Positions 23,758 to 35,965 of a stretch of 64,000 bases of DNA are shown here, piece after piece. Source of the DNA: Vigna angularis (Eukaryota > Streptophyta > Magnoliopsida > Fabales > Fabaceae); assembly GCF_016808095.1 (NCBI RefSeq), contig NC_068973.1, forward strand, positions 37,876,077 to 37,940,076. The letters run 5' to 3'. Position numbers and translations under genes: made by a program. The notes below the pieces were generated by a model, which worked only from the letters and a program-made list of their open reading frames with translations, was not told the DNA's origin and ran no database searches. Within the stretch, counting starts at the first letter, position 1; each line of letters begins with the position of its first letter.

Positions 23758-24338
23758 TAATGCGTGTGATTATTCTAATGTGTAGAGTCATTCTATCAAA
23801 ATGTCAAATTTCTATTGTGATATTCATTTTCTTGTGTGATTTCATGAGGGCATGAAATAGTTCAAGTTTGGGGAGTTGATAAGTGTAAAAAAGAGTTGTT
23901 TTTATACTTATAAATATCTTGTAATTATTCATGTTGTTCCTCATTAAAAAGTTGTAATAGGTATTAGATTGTTATGTAAAATATTGTACAAAAAATGATG
24001 TACTATTCAGACTCTGTCAGCCAATTTTCGTAAAGCAAAAGCCAAAATTCGTACTGCGAGAAGAAAATTTGCATAGCGTACCCGTGCGCTGAGCGAATAA
24101 CATGCAGTAGTTAAGAAAATTCGCCTAGCACACCAGTACATGTGCGCTGAGCGAATTAGTGAAGTTAAGTGGCTTTAAAAGACGTGACAGAAAGACAGAA
24201 ACATTTTCTGACAAAAGTTCCGGACAAAAGAAAGAAACGAAGAAACTTCCGGAGACTACTTCAAGGCATCAAGACATCATTGTTGCAAGGAATTGCTTCA
24301 AATGTGTACGTTTTAGATGACTAGGAGCAATTAAATTC
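23758..24338 (+). mobile_element. Gypsy 3' end and truncated LTR, module copy 3
   Basis: Internal 3' end, polypurine tract and LTR start at 23877. The LTR breaks off near 24338 (AGGAGCAATTAAATTC) and continues directly as NSUN5 intron sequence. Confidence 0.8.
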
Positions 24339-26935
24339 TAATTTGTCATGTAGAATGAAATAATCTAGAAAAGGAAACCGAAAGTTCTAAAATGCCCAGC
24401 AAAGAATTTGGAGACTGTTATTAAGTTTCTAAACCATCTAAAAACAGTAAGATTGATAAAATGATCTGGACAAAGAAGAAACCAACTAACTTAGAAAGTC
24501 TTAGAAAGTAAAGCATGCTGAAGAGCCTTTATCTGGAAAGTTGCAAGCTTACTCAATCTTTCCATATCAGTATCTGACCTATGGAGTCAAAAGCTTACTG
24601 TTAAAAACACAATCATCAGAAGGAAATAAAATTCATACTTAATCTGGTATTAAAATTTTAAAAATGTGTCCCATACTTCAAACCAGGTCTTATAGATGAC
24701 AGTAACAAACTACTCTATTCAAGTTGTATTTTCCTTACCATAAAAACGTAAAACCTGAGATGCTATCACTGAATTTCGAAAAATAAAAAGTGTAGGTTCT
24801 AACAACATAAGGATTAGCTATTCGGTAAAATGAATAAACTCTTCCAATAAGAAAAAAATATATGCTCTTACAACACGATCGGCCGTTTAGTGAGGCTTAA
24901 CTCCTCAATAGGAGAAAATAAAGACAACATCTCTCTTTTACTATGGTGTACATTTTTTTCAGAATCGAAGTTACCAGAAGCATTCAGCAGATTACAAAAC
25001 TTCATCATACAAAGGACCAATAAAACATATCCTTAACTCCTTTTTGCAATGCAAAATTACATTGGCACAGAACATAAAAAACATTTCATAAATTGTAATT
25101 ATTGAACTTTACAAGAAAACTGCAGATGGGCTGATCTTTAGGTCTAGTTTGATAATACAAGATCAGTCAAACAATTAGCAGCCACCCCAATATACCCATT
25201 AAACAAAAATAATTACCTACATATTAGGAAATATACTTCACCTTAGAATATGAAGGATCCTTGGATTTATGTTCAAGAAATCCTCATTCAGGACTTGTAT
25301 GTGGGTTAAGTATGACAGTTAGAACCACCAACCAAAAATTAACTAAAAAAGAATAATTCAGAATTTAATGCTCGTCAGCGGTGGAGACACTAAATGCAGA
25401 AAAGAGACCTGGATTCTAGACAACTAGCATAACATGTCGTTTTAAAAAACATCCAACACACTTATTTTTATTGTGACATTGAAAAGGCTATCAGTAAGCA
25501 CATAAATATAACATCAAAGGATACTAGAAGCCCCAAAGAACTAGCAGGTTGGTGGATGATTACCTGATTATATCACTTAAGTAGTATTTCTCTTATCTTG
25601 ATAAATATTTTTAGAATTCTTTTTACTATATTGGTAGACTGCTAAAGATTGTCTTTATTCCCAAGATATATAAAGAAGACAACTAAGAAAAGGACAAAAA
25701 TAATATTCAATAACCGTACAAGCAGTTTCTATGTATTGATGTGTTTTTGTACCTATGCAATTCATTTTTTAATGGTTCCGTGGTTTTTTATATCATTTTG
25801 GTATTCAACAATCCAAAAGTTTCTTTTTTTGTTTCTTTTTTTATGTTATGTTTTCTTCTGATTCAAATAAAAATTGTTACAAGCTTTCTGGTATGAAAAA
25901 AAAAACAAAAAAGTATGCGACACTCAAATGAAACTAGGTTCCTTATAGACCAGATAAAATTGGAAGATAGCTTTATAGTGTCTTTCAATCGCTTAACTCT
26001 TTCCCTTTTCAGCTCACATGCTACAATCTTCCCCCTACTCTTCATAAGGGCGGCAAGGTGAATAGTTTTGTTTGTGTAAGGACCTAAACTTTTATTATAT
26101 TAAAAAGAGAAGGGAGGAGCAATTAATGCTGGGAAGTACCGATCAGCCCATAGAAAGAAGAGAATTTTTGTTTTATTGGGAAAATGGAGAGGGGCATGTT
26201 TGTGCCTTATTTTCAATCTTTTTGGCACCTTTCAGCAGCAAGCAGTACAGGAGATAAAAGGAGAAGTAGGTTTTGTGTTATTTGGAAAAAATGGGGAGTG
26301 TAGGTGTTGAAAATCAGCAGAAAAGTGGGGGAGCAGAGAAGCACGAGCTGTCCTAGGGAGAAGTAGTTTTTGTTTTATTGGGAAAATAGGGGAGGCAACG
26401 TCCGTGATTTCCTCTCCCATATTTTGGCACCTTTCAGAACTTAAGAAATAAAAGGTGAAGAGGGCTGCTGAACTGGAGGAGATCCTTGCCACCTTGCTGC
26501 CATTTTTGTAAGAGAAGGAGAAGTTCAAAGTTCTTGGAGGTGATTGGAGCTGCACATCTTGAGGAGGATAGATTCAAAGAATTCACAAAGGAAGTCTTCA
26601 AGAGGTAAGGGGTGCTAGATTTTTCGTTTTGATTAGTTAATTTTACTGTTTTTGTAGAAATCTAAAAGCTTTAGAGTTAAAAATGGAGGTTTTTCGGATT
26701 TTCTGGAAAAACCTGTGATTCTGCAGAATCTGCAGAATCGCGTTCGTCCAATTTGGTTTCAAATTGGACGTTCGTCCAAAACTAAACGAATTGAACGTTC
26801 GTCCACGTTGATTTGAACACTCGTTTTTCTTTAGCCTGACGAGCGTTCGCTCATGCGTTCGTCCAAGTTGCGCCCAAAAGAAAAGTGTTCGGCTAGCGTT
26901 CGTCCAAAGTGTTCGACTTAGCGTTCGTCCTCTCA

Positions 26936-27130
26936 AACTGAGTGAGCGTCCGTCCTCTCAAACTGAGTGAGCGTTCGTCCAGTGAGCGTTCGTCCTAGTG
27001 AGCGTTCGCCCAGTGAGCGTTCGCCCAGTGAGCGTTCGTCCAGTGAGCGTTCGTCCTAGTGAGCGTTCGCCCAGTGAGCGTTCGTCCAGTGAGCGTTCGT
27101 CCAGTGAGCGTTCGTCCAGTGAGCGTTCGT
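26936..27130. repeat. 15-bp minisatellite (CAGTGAGCGTTCGTC) in the 5' LTR
   Basis: Tandem imperfect copies of a 15-bp unit, preceded by CTCAAACTGAGTGAGCGT copies. The 3' LTR has a matching block near 32135-32365 with different copy number. Confidence 0.9.
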
Positions 27131-27189
27131 CCTTAGTGTTTCGTTAAGCGTTCGTCCGAAATTGGGCGTTCGGTTTTGATGGATTAAAT

Positions 27190-27320
27190 AGCATTCGTTC
27201 AAATAGTGTTCGTCCAAATAGTGTTCGTCCAAATAGTGTTCGTCCAAATAGTGTTCGTCCAAATAGTGTTCGTCCAAATAGTGTTCGTCCAAATAAGGGT
27301 TCGTCCAAATAGGGTTCGGT
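27190..27320. repeat. 15-bp minisatellite (AAATAGTGTTCGTCC) in the 5' LTR
   Basis: About eight copies here, against about five in the 3' LTR (32415-32515), so the number changed after insertion. Confidence 0.9.
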
Positions 27321-27363
27321 TCCAGGGTTATTGTTGCTCTTATTATAAGTGTGCAATGTGTTT

Positions 27364-27364
<1 letters not shown>

Positions 27365-27430
<66 letters not shown>
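27365..27430. repeat. (TA)n microsatellite in the 5' LTR
   Basis: Long TA run. The 3' LTR counterpart is near 32567-32642. Confidence 0.95.
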
Positions 27431-27432
<2 letters not shown>

Positions 27433-28293
27433 TCTGGGGTAAATTCATGTGAAACAAAAATATGTGAATGCATGAGATGTGATAAAATTACTATAACAAA
27501 TGTATTTTATTATGTTGATATGAAATTGTGCATTTGATCACGAAATGATTATTACGGGGAGAGTTACATAGAGGTGTAATGTGAGTTGAGAAATATGAGT
27601 ATGGTATGAATCTCATGGAGAGATTCTATAAAATTATAGTATTAGTGTGTATGTTGATGTTGAGGGTCCCGTAGTTGGAGGTTATCCTGATACTCTAATA
27701 ATCATCCAGTCTCATGTAGAGAAGGATGAATTATGTGGTGAGAGGAGCAGGAGGTCCTGGTCTATGTTCCGGTGTGGACATAGTGAGGGGACTAACCTTG
27801 TGAATGGTATGAAGTATTTTGGGAGTATATTTGTAAGGAAAAGTAGAAGTCATCACAAGTGCATAACCTCCCGTGACCGCTCATCAACGTATCATCCGGA
27901 TGAGTGTCTAGTAGAAATTGTGGTATGATGGTATATATAAATGTCTGACATAAATTTTATATGATGTTGTTCTCAAAGCATTTATGCATATTTTATAATT
28001 GCGGTGTTGCATGTTAGCTCACCCTTACTTGTTTGTTTGTGCCGGAAAAATCTTATTTTTGCGATGATCGTATAACGTTTTTGTTATACGGGAGTAGAGG
28101 AAGGATTGTCGCATGATCTGGTGTAGATGAAGGAAGATTTGGAAGATCATATTAGAGGGATTCAATGAGATCTTTGCAGTCAACTATGAGCTTAAAACTT
28201 TAAGTTTGAGGTTACATGGCGTTAATGTAATTATATTATTACAATACTTTAAATTTTGAATTTAAAGGGAAAATTTTTGGGATGTTACATTAA

Positions 28294-28305
28294 TGGTATC
28301 AGAGC
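28294..28305 (+). other. Primer-binding site for initiator tRNA-Met
   Basis: TGGTATCAGAGC lies four bases after the 5' LTR and matches the complement of the 3' end of plant initiator tRNA-Met, the usual minus-strand primer of these elements. Confidence 0.9.
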
Positions 28306-31192
28306 AGTTCGTCCTTAGGATGACCTTTGTGTTGTGGGTTTGTCGTGTCTTCTCTGTGAAGAATTGAGTGTAAATGGTATGACTTACCATTTCTTGCAAG
28401 TATATATAGTAAGGTGTGTATCTAACTAGAAGTTTTAAGAACAGAAAATGTCTTGATAAGAGTAATGAGGGTGCACACTCATGACTTTTATCGTAGATGA
28501 TTTTCCTTTCTTAATTCTAAAGGTTTGAGGTAAGAAAGAGTTAGAGTTTCAGTGTTGTTTCCTGTAGTATTTCCTGTCTGGTTCTTGTTTTTGTGGTGGT
28601 ATTATGTGCTCTATAGTAGTAGAGGAATGCATATTCAAGGACAACTTGAGTTGTATATTTTAGTGGAATTGGTTTAAGCCTTTGAGACAAGTTCTTGCCT
28701 CAAAGATAAGGAGATAGAAGGCCAGAGTTTAGGTTTCAAAGGATGGGTGAAAATGTTGGAGTTGGAGTTTATAAGTAATGTTTTTGGGGTGAAGAAGTTT
28801 TCAAGAATAGAGTCAGAAGGTCAGATACCGTGTATTCCACAAGAAGAGTTGGGTTTGAAGGTTAGAATAAGATGAGCTTTGGGTAAGCATGGGTGTGACA
28901 AAGTTTGAGAGATCAGTTTAGTTCAGTGTATCAGTAACGTCAGAGGTTAGAAGAAAGGGAAGTGTTGGTGAGCGACGGAGTAGCATTGGGTGAGATTTGT
29001 AACATGGACCAATGTATCGGCTCTTATTGGAATCTGAATAAGAGAAGTGATAGATGGTTTGAAGCTTAAGTTAAGAAAGAAATAAGTGGACCACGGGAAA
29101 TCGTTATTTTGGTAGGAAATAGAAGAAGAAGGGTTTGAGGAGCAGTGTGTAAAACATAAAACGGATTTAAGGAGGGTGTAATAGAAGCCGGATCTCCAAG
29201 TTGAGGGAACATGAAGTGTGTGAGGAGAATTGGAGTATTATAGGACTGTGAGTTGAATAACCAAATGGAGTGGCTAAGCATTAATCGCAATTGGATAATG
29301 CATAGTTAAGTTTAAAAGAACGTTTCAAGATTAGTGGTTCGTATAGAATAAATGTTTGATCATTGGCTGAGATGAGAGATTTCAAATGTTGAAGGAAGGA
29401 GTACACCAGAATGTCAGTTTGGTAAGAAAGTATAAGGTCAGAGAATTAAGAGCACAGTGGATGAAGAAAGGAGAAAAAGAAAGGTTTTAGAACAGATGAT
29501 AAAGGGTGATTGTAGTATAAGTTGCTAAAGAGGGTATCGAGAATGATAAGAGGAGTTTGGGTTGGTTGAGATGTTTAGAGTTATGAAGTTGCATGTCGTG
29601 ATAGAGTTAATTTTCTTTGAGTATGGTTTTAAGGTGATGTTCAGTGTTCGGCTGAGTTTGATTAAGAGAGAAGTGGATGTTGAATGATGGATTGCAGAAG
29701 GAAGTGAATTGGTAAGTTCAGATAAGGTCAGAGGATTGATGTTGTTGGTTAAGAGTATCTTGAGGTTTAGAGGATTAAAGACAGGGTTTGTATTTTGACG
29801 ATTCCGAGTTGAAGAGGGCAAGTCTTGAAGAAGAAGGTTTTAAGTTCATCTGGACGGGATGAGTGCAAGAAGAATTATGAGTGATGTGGCGTTTGTGGAG
29901 TTAATCTAAGGGCTCAAGTTTGAAATTTATTTGGAGTGGTTTCTTGACAAGGAAGGAAAACGAAGGTGGTACATCAAGTATAGTTGAGCGAAAGATAGAA
30001 GCAAGTGTTATGAGAATTCAAGATGTTTACAAATTGCAAATGAAGAAGAGATTATGTTGTTCTTTCGTAAGTTTGAGGTGTGATTCAAGGGAGGTTTGTT
30101 ATTTCAAACATGTTCTCTAGTGTTTTATAGTCTTTAATAGAAGCTTCGTATTCCAAGAAGAAAAGTCACCGGTTATATATCAATTGTGGATCAAATTAGA
30201 AAGTGAAGAAAAAGGGGTGTGAGAATCAAAAGAGGTTAGCATGGATATGTGAAAAAGAGAAGATAAATCTTTATGGTGTAAGGGTTTTGGTTGGTTTTCT
30301 GCAACAAGTATGGGATTTTATAACTTGGAGAAGTGGAAATTCACTTTGGAGTGGGGTCTTAGGCAACACCAGTGTCCAAAATTTTTGGGTGGTTCCTGTT
30401 TAAGTCGTGTAGTGCAAGAGGAAGATGGAGGTTGAGTTAGAGCAATAATATTTGGACTCAGTATAATCATAGGGAGAACTACAAGGTTGAAGAATTGCAG
30501 AAGAGAAATAGAGGACATGTTGGCATAGTCTAGTATAAGTCTTAACAATCAGGAGTGATTTCGGGCATGGTCGTTTTGTGGAGTAGAAAACAGTGTTGAA
30601 GAAATGGAATGACAAGGCTATTATGCAAGGGAAGAGTTTTCAGGGTTTTGTAAGGTCATAGAAGTTCTGAGACAGGTTCTTCGAGGGTGACCATTTACTG
30701 GTTATAGTCATCATGAAGGAAGTGTTCTTTTAAGTAAATTGGTGAGTAAGGAAGTATAAGGATCAGAGTAGCGCAGCACATGATGGTGAGCATGTTATTG
30801 TCAGTAATAGGTATGCTTGAAGAGCTTTAAAAATTGTGGATTGGTGGTTTGTAAGGGACGAGTTCTTTGAAACAGTATTGGTGTTGTTATATGAGCATGA
30901 GTCGGGAGTGTTTGGTAATCTTCAAGAGTCAGAAGTGAGTTTAGGTGTGAAAGAAACATGTATCAGGCAGGGAAGATAAGTGAGCCTTCGGTTACAAGCT
31001 ACAGGGTCAACTTTAAAGTGAGAAAGTATTAATGGCTTTGGAATGGGAAGGTGGGTCAATGAGCGAAGGAGACTATTTGAGTTGTGGTTTTGAGTTATAG
31101 TGGCAATCTAGAAGTAAGGTTATGATGGTTTGAACAAAGAGAAACTTATCTCGACTTTTTTCGATAGGCTTCATTTTCGAGGACGAAAATTT
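28306..31192 (+). other. Non-coding internal region of the LARD-like element
   Basis: Purine-rich on +, with frequent stop codons in all frames. No gag, protease, reverse transcriptase or integrase motif is recognisable. The longest open frames, under 100 codons, look like chance. Confidence 0.7.
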
Positions 31193-31208
31193 TTGTTGTT
31201 GGGGAGAA
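31193..31208 (+). other. Polypurine tract region
   Basis: TTGTTGTTGGGGAGAA directly precedes the 3' LTR start and ends in the purine run expected to prime plus-strand synthesis. Confidence 0.75.
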
Positions 31209-31974
31209 TGTAAGGACCTAAACTTTTATTATATTAAAAAGAGAAGGGAGGAGCAATTAATGCTGGGAAGTACCGATCAGCCCATAGAAAGAAGAGAATT
31301 TTTGTTTTATTGGGAAAATGGAGAGGGGCATGTTTGGGGCTTAATTTCAATCTTTTTGGCACCTTTCAGCAGCAAGTAGTACAGGAGATAAAAGGAGAAG
31401 TAGGTTTTGTGTTATTTGGAAAAAATGGGGAGTGTAGGTGTTGAAAATCAGCAGAAAAGTGGGGGAGCAGAGAAGCACGAGCTGTCCTAGGGAGAAGTAG
31501 TTTTTGTTTTATTGGGAAAATAGGGGAGGCAATGTCCGTGATTTCCTCTCCCATATTTTGGCACCTTTCAGAACTTAAGAAATAAAAGGTGAAGAGGGCT
31601 GCTGAACTGGAGGAGATCCTTGCCACCTTGCTGCCATTTTTGTAAGAGAAGGAGAAGTTCAAAGTTCTTGGAGGTGATTGGAGCTGCACATCTTGAGGAG
31701 GATAGATTCAAAGAATTCACAAAGGAAGTCTTCAAGAGGTAAGGGGTGCTAGATTTTTCGTTTTGATTAGTTAATTTTACTGTTTTTGTAGAAATTTAAA
31801 AGCTTTAGAGTTAAAAATGGAGGTTTTTCGGATTTTCTGGAAAAACCTGTGATTCTGCAGAATCTGCAGAATCGCGTTCGTCCAATTTGGTTTCAAATTG
31901 GACGTTCGTCCAAAACTAGACGAATTGAACGTTCGTCCACGTTGATTTGAACACTCGTTTTTCTTTAGCCTGAC

Positions 31975-32062
31975 GAGCGTTCGCTCATGCGTTCGCTCAT
32001 GCGTTCGCTCATGCGTTCGCTCATGCGTTCGCTCATGCGTTCGCTCATGCGTTTGCTCATGC
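31975..32062. repeat. 12-bp minisatellite (GTTCGCTCATGC) expanded only in the 3' LTR
   Basis: About seven tandem copies, the last diverged. The 5' LTR has a single copy near 26846-26860. Since LTRs are identical at insertion, this arose afterwards in situ. Confidence 0.9.
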
Positions 32063-32564
32063 ATCCGTCCAAGTTGCGCCCAAAAGAAAAGTGTTCGGCT
32101 AGCGTTCGTCCAAAGTGTTCGACTTAGCGTTCGTCCTCTCAAACTGAGTGAGCGTCCGTCCTCTCAAACTGAGTGAGCGTCCGTCCTCTCAAACTGAGTG
32201 AGCGTTCGTCCAGTGAGCGTTCGTCCTAGTGAGCGTTCGCCCAGTGAGCGTTCGTCCAGTGAGCGTTCGTCCTAGTGAGCGTTCGCCCAGTGAGCGTTCG
32301 CCCAGTGAGCGTTCGTCCAGTGAGCGTTCGTCCAGTGAGCGTTCGTCCAGTGAGCGTTCGTCCTTAGTGTTTCGTTAAGCGTTCGTCCGAAATTGGGCGT
32401 TCGGTTTTGATGGATTAAATAGCATTCGTTCAAATAGTGTTCGTCCAAATAGTGTTCGTCCAAATAGTGTTCATCCAAATAGTGTTCGTCCAAATAAGGG
32501 TTCGTCCAAATAGGGTTCGGTTCCAGGGTTATTGTTGCTCTTATTATAAGTGTGCAATGTGTTT

Positions 32565-32640
<76 letters not shown>

Positions 32641-35276
32641 TATACTCTGGGGTAAATTCATGTGAAACAAAAATATGTGAATGCATGAGATGTGATAAAA
32701 TTACTGTAACAAATGTATTTTATTATGTTGATATGAAATTGTGCATTTGATCACGAAATGATTATTACGGGGAAAGTTACATAGAGGTGTAATGTGAGTT
32801 GAGAAATATGAGTATGGTATGAATCTCATGGAGAGATTCTATAAAATTATAGTATTAGTGTGTATGTTGATGTTGAGGGTCCCGTAGTTGGAGGTTATCC
32901 TGATACTCTAATAATCATCCAGTCTCATGTAGAGAAGGATGAATTATGTGGTGAGAGGAGCAGGAGGTCCTGGTCTATGTTCCGGTGTGGACATAGTGAG
33001 GGGACTAACCTTGTGAATGGTATGAAGTATTTTGCGAGTATATTTGTAAGGAAAAGTAGAAGTCATCACAAGTGCATAACCTCCCGTGACCGCTCATCAA
33101 CGTATCATCCGGATGAGTGTCTAGTAGGAATTGTGGTATGATGGTATATATAAATGTCTGACATAAATTTTATATGATGTTGTTCTCAAAGCATTTATGC
33201 ATATTTTATAATTGCGGTGTTGCATGTTAGCTCACCCTTACTTGTTTGTTTGTGCCGGAAAAATCTTATTTTTGCGATGATCGTATAACGTTTTTGTTAT
33301 ACGGGAGTAGAGGAAGGATTGTCGCATGATCTGGTGTAGATGAAGGAAGATTTGGAAGATCATATTAGAGGGATTCAATGAGATCTTTGCAGTCAACTAT
33401 GAGCTTAAAACTTGTGTATAGATTTAAGTTTGAGGTTACATAGCGTTAATGTAATTATATTATTACAATACTTTAAATTTTGAATTTAAAGGGAAAATTT
33501 TTGGGATGTTACAGTTTGCCGGTGCTGCGCATGCATCAATAACCTTCAAATACATTTGAGGTGTGATTGGAATTGCTAACAAAATATCTCAAGGATTCAA
33601 TATTACTTTTTTTATTTAACTCTGATTTCTGTACTTACAATTTAATTTACAAATTGAACATTCATAACATGGCAGTTAAAATGAGCAGGCGGCAAGCACA
33701 TGGCAAATACAAACAGAGTGGTTGCTCACTTATATTCTAGCAATTAATTTATATTTCTTTGCAACCCTACAAATTAAAAATTCTTGAGGATTTATACAAG
33801 TAAAATTATGCAAAAACATTTCAACTTAATATATTAAGAAAAAAGAAGATTTTAAAAAATAGAAGCCAAAACAAAAGATTTCAGTGGACCCAGTAGAACA
33901 GATTAAATATAATATACTTCAATATTCCTGAATCACCAATAGGATGACCAAACTATCTAAGAAGGAATTTGGCCAATATGAACAGAATAATCTGTTAAAC
34001 AGTAAATGTAGCATACTTACTTCGCCTCTAATTTCAGAGTAAATAGCTCAATCCTACTTTAAAATCGTCTTATCAAGTTACATTGCATGAGAAATTTTGG
34101 GCTACAATAACTCATGAAACTAATTGACTAGAGCTTCCCCGTGTTATGACCACATCAGTTCTGCTTTTCTTTCTACTTTTTGCTTGATCAGTTAGTTAAT
34201 TACTAAATGGCTATGAAAAACCTTGAAAGACACAGACAGCAACAGGAAAAAAGATACTTATTTAACAATTTACTGCCATGAGAAAAAATAAGACCAAACT
34301 TGGGGGTGGGGATAGAAATGATAGGGTAATAGGTGATGTTTACAAGGAATGAAGAAGTAGAATGCACCTATGATTGAATCAAATTCATATCTTAAACGTT
34401 TATTACATTGCAGCAATAACTCACCTCCCATCCTGGTTGAGGGCTAAGAGCTGGTGCTGCCATGGAACTCGCCTTACCCTTTATAAAAGTTTGTCTCCAT
34501 GTTAGCAAAACGATTATAAAAGAAAGAAAAGATATATATCTAAAGATATATAAAAAGATATTAACCTTTTCATCCAATAAGACCTGTATACAGATAATAA
34601 TATATATCTATAACTTCTTAAAAAAAAAAGAGAAAAAAAAGAAAGAGTAATTCCTTACATGCATAATGATACTCCGTTTTTAACAAGAGGGTGATCATGT
34701 AAATCAGTGCCTTTTGGGAGTATCAGTAACTCAGCCAGCAGATTATCTTTTTGAACCTATTTAATACAACAAAATAATAATCCGTATCAACATGTGGATT
34801 AAATAGATGAAGTAAACATGGTGACTTTTTATAAATTCAGTTAAATACTTTCCAAAAAAAAAATAAAAGGAAGAAAACATTTTGACTAAAATATAAAATG
34901 TTGATCATCAGAAATATATTGATGAATTTACCGAGTAATTTTTCTGAAGTTCAAGCAAGGCAGAATCAACATCCAGTCTAAGCGTAGAAGTAGTGAAACC
35001 GCCTATAAATTTCAAGTTTGGCCATAACCACATAAGTAACTAGTTCAATTTCCAGAAGTCGTAGAAGTAGGAGTCCTCCCATACAACAACAGAAAAAACA
35101 CCTCACCTTGCCGAAAAGGATATCATAGACAATGATATAAACCAATTCTCGTTGCCTCTGCTAAAATCAACAATACACAACACATCGTGTTAAGAAATAA
35201 GTAGAAATGAAGAAAAACCAAAGTTATTACGATTTATGACCTTCCACTTGGTGTTGAGAATGGAGCTTCCAAGACC

Positions 35277-35965
35277 TCTCTCTATTAAATTCTACCTATT
35301 ACTTAAATTTAGAGTTTGTCTGGTTTTTATTTTATAAATTTAAATATATTTTTATTCTTTAAGCATTGAAGATATATAAAATCATTTTTAACTTCAAATG
35401 ATAAATGAATTAAATAATCTAAACAAAGTAATCATAAGATGTGAAAAAAATGTAGAAGTAGAATCACGACTAACCTTAAACTGTAAATTAGACAATACAA
35501 ACTTTGAGTAGCCTCTAATTCTTGAATTGTATTATATGTGTCATGTTGTAAAAAAATGACAATAAAATCATTTCAATATATTATCTTATGCATTTATATT
35601 TCAAGCTTGTATATTTATAAAAAAAAAACTAATAAATATTAGCTATTAACATATTTTTCTCGCAATTTTTCCCTTTATATTGTATTTTTCGTTGTTTTCT
35701 TTACTTTATTCAAATCAATATATATATATATATATATAAAAAGAAAGATCTACGAAGACTCCTAAAAAAAAAAGCATAATATAAACGTTATGTAGAGTAT
35801 AGTTTTTCAAAAGTTGAAAACTTGATAGATATATTCCTTGAACATTCCCGAAAGAAATTCCTAAAAAAGTGGTTGTCATCTTTGAATCACACTTAAGAAG
35901 AAATGTTTAACACAAGATATTATTTCATCGGTTATCAATAATATCAAATAACATTTCAGTGCTTG
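35277..35965. other. Duplicate of NSUN5 upstream DNA with an empty insertion site
   Basis: Matches 11832-12481 and then 15723-15825. GTTGT at 35872-35876 is the unoccupied target site of the solo LTR at 12482-15722. The duplication ends near 35965. Confidence 0.85.

Larger units (their letters stand above)
26075..33513 (+). mobile_element. Non-autonomous LTR retrotransposon (LARD-like), complete
   Basis: 7,439 bp with 5' LTR 26075-28289 (2,215 bp) and 3' LTR 31209-33513 (2,305 bp), both TGTAAGGACC...GGGATGTTACA. The 5-bp target duplication GTTTG lies at 26070-26074 and 33514-33518, inside a pseudogene exon. The LTRs differ by roughly a dozen substitutions by eye outside their repeat blocks, so the insertion is young. 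The 2.9-kb internal region has no gag-pol frame. CGAGGACGAAAATTTTTG just before the 3' LTR resembles the end of Tekay/Del chromovirus pol regions, which suggests the parent lineage. Confidence 0.92.
24339..35276 (-). pseudogene. Unprocessed NSUN5 pseudogene, split by an LTR retrotransposon
   Basis: Collinear with the intact gene and retaining introns. Recognisable pieces are exon 11 (about 24510-24590, 1-bp deletion), exon 9 (about 25240-25305, small deletions and lost acceptor), exon 8 (25965-26074 plus 33519-33546), exon 7 (34434-34488), exon 6 (about 34660-34760, 1-bp deletion), part of exon 5 (about 34940-34985), exon 3 (about 35105-35155) and part of exon 2 (35241-35275). Exons 1, 4, 10, 12 and 13 are missing or almost so. 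SAM motif I reads APAN instead of APGN. The 26075-33513 element interrupts exon 8. It cannot encode an enzyme. Confidence 0.9.

Noticed and set aside
27056..27537. Overlapping frames encoding Tyr-Ile runs and WTNAH/LDEHY repeats (also at 32272-32750)
   Set aside because: They are translations of the TA microsatellite and 15-bp minisatellites inside the LTRs, open only because the repeats lack stops.
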